Source of the DNA: Saccharofermentans sp.
GTDB taxonomy: Bacteria; Bacillota; Clostridia; Saccharofermentanales; Saccharofermentanaceae
Direction: 5' to 3'
Assembly (NCBI GenBank): GCA_024403795.1
Contig: JAKSRD010000005.1
Span: 1 to 64,000, forward strand
DNA: 64,000 nt
Below are positions 63,235 through 64,000 of the stretch, one piece after another (the first letter of the stretch is position 1; every line of letters begins with the position of its first letter). Under the pieces are notes generated by a model. The model saw only the letters and a program-made list of their open reading frames with translations, was not told the DNA's origin and made no database searches. The translations under genes were made by a program, and so were the position numbers.

Positions 63235-64000
63235 TCAGTGCGGAGCAGTAATAAGGAAGAATTCGTAATCGTCAGGATTCTCATCATCACCGAACTGGGC
63301 CGCTTCCGACAAATATGGAGTATTATCGGCAAGGACCTCAGAGACCGGTTTTGCCGTGTCATCAGCTGTATAAACATACATGATGATGCCGTCATATCCT
63401 TCCGGAACAACAAAATATGATGTCGAAGTGATCTTTACCTTCTGATTGATCACGCCGTCAGGAGACTCCTCTTCTCCCTCATCCCAGGTTGTCGAACGGA
63501 ACTCATAATATCCTACTCTGTATGTCTCGCCGTCATAAACGACATTTCCGGTTACGGAGAAGCTGTCAATATACATCGACATGTTGATCGAAGGATATGT
63601 CAGGCCCGTATAGTAATCGAGAAAAGAGACATTATGATACGAGAAGAATGACATGTTGTAATTGCCCAATACTCTATAAGAGATTGGGAAGATCTGTGTA
63701 TAGTTGACCTCGTAAATAACATATCCGTCTTCTTCAGCGGGGTAGGAAGTAATGATAGGCTTGTTGATCGTAGAGATGTTGTTCAAGTTCTCGCAAACCT
63801 GATTATCATTAGCATCAAGACAGTATTGAACAAAATAAGTGCGAACGCTCTGTCCGGCCATTTTGACATCCATGTCCTTACCCCAGGGGCGAGTTACTTT
63901 GTCGATCTCAATAGTGCCGAAATCCTCAGTCGCATCAACCCTCGTAAGATCATGAGAAGGTGCTCTGTGGAGAGGTTCCCTTGTCTCAGTAGTCTCGTTG
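63235..64000 (-). CDS. Extracytoplasmic protein of unknown function, 5' truncated by window edge
   Basis: The frame is open from the stop at 63235 to the right edge, so at least 255 residues are present and the true start is outside the window; the inner Met at 63873 is not a convincing start. The visible N-terminal part has a Thr/Glu-rich stretch (TTETREPLHR), typical of a linker on a secreted or membrane-anchored protein. The rest looks beta-rich with many Tyr and Asn residues (SYRVLGNYNMSFFSYHN) and ends in FFLITAPH. I do not recognise the family. Three bases separate it from the convergent decarboxylase gene. Confidence 0.6.
   Translation of the reverse strand, partial: NETTETREPLHRAPSHDLTRVDATEDFGTIEIDKVTRPWGKDMDVKMAGQSVRTYFVQYCLDANDNQVCENLNNISTINKPIITSYPAEEDGYVIYEVNYTQIFPISYRVLGNYNMSFFSYHNVSFLDYYTGLTYPSINMSMYIDSFSVTGNVVYDGETYRVGYYEFRSTTWDEGEEESPDGVINQKVKITSTSYFVVPEGYDGIIMYVYTADDTAKPVSEVLADNTPYLSEAAQFGDDENPDDYEFFLITAPH

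Overview
This window looks like a chromosomal segment of an anaerobic, Gram-positive Clostridia-type bacterium. The evidence is gene content and order: rpmH-rnpA-yidD-yidC-khpB-mnmE-mnmG-rsmG, ffs-dnaX-ebfC-recR, veg-ispE, a YesM/YesN two-component system beside an Lpl/YtcQ-type sugar ABC transporter, formate-tetrahydrofolate ligase, and a low-to-mid GC genome with strong GGAGG ribosome binding sites and TTGACA/TATAAT promoters. I cannot place the family or genus. No phage, insertion sequence, CRISPR array or tRNA gene was recognised.

Layout. (1) 1-493: the 5' end of a 16S rRNA gene on the minus strand with its leader and promoter. (2) 494-11749, minus strand: dac (D-Ala-D-Ala carboxypeptidase) and gyrA, then the conserved rpmH-to-rsmG cluster read from a consensus promoter. 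dnaA is not next to rpmH. (3) 11815-24087: a carbohydrate-use locus. Sensor kinase, AraC-type response regulator, lipoprotein binding protein, two permeases and a DUF624 membrane protein lie on the minus strand. A cytoplasmic carboxylesterase-GH43 fusion is divergent on the plus strand. The simplest reading is sensing and import of acylated arabino/xylo-oligosaccharides followed by intracellular de-esterification and trimming. (4) 24232-25980: a histidine phosphatase and a DUF2974 lipase-like protein. (5) 26014-37295, minus strand: a complete S10-spc ribosomal protein operon (rpsJ to secY) with a strong promoter and a roughly 310-nt leader. The leader folds into a candidate terminator/antiterminator pair and is the most intriguing non-coding element here. 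(6) 37334-43738, minus strand: a tightly packed operon of a PucR/CdaR-type regulator, ftsE with a long acidic tail, ftsX, an EnvC/PcsB-like M23 hydrolase, a methyltransferase and hslO. (7) 43749-44926: an MsmK/UgpC-type ABC ATPase, which probably energises sugar importers lacking their own ATPase, such as the one in region 3. (8) 45299-50242, plus strand: argC-argB-argD-argF with a candidate ArgR-type operator, then a GNAT gene. (9) 50228-51769, minus strand: veg and ispE. (10) 51873-59001, plus strand: fhs, a beta-lactamase-fold protein that seems to have lost its catalytic residues, SRP RNA, dnaX, ebfC, recR, rqcP and a DivIC-like gene. (11) 59049-64000: a BaiN-type flavoprotein with a small partner gene, a zinc-ribbon protein with a degenerate HD domain, an Orn/Lys/Arg decarboxylase-family enzyme, and a truncated extracytoplasmic protein running off the right edge.

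Most of the window is ordinary housekeeping. The points worth a second look are the S10-operon leader RNA, several protein architectures (DUF624 plus extracytoplasmic domain, FtsE tail, esterase-GH43 fusion, apparent pseudoenzymes), the repeat-rich promoter of the transporter operon, and a plus-strand terminator with no visible upstream gene. All family assignments are by recognition of motifs, not by database search.
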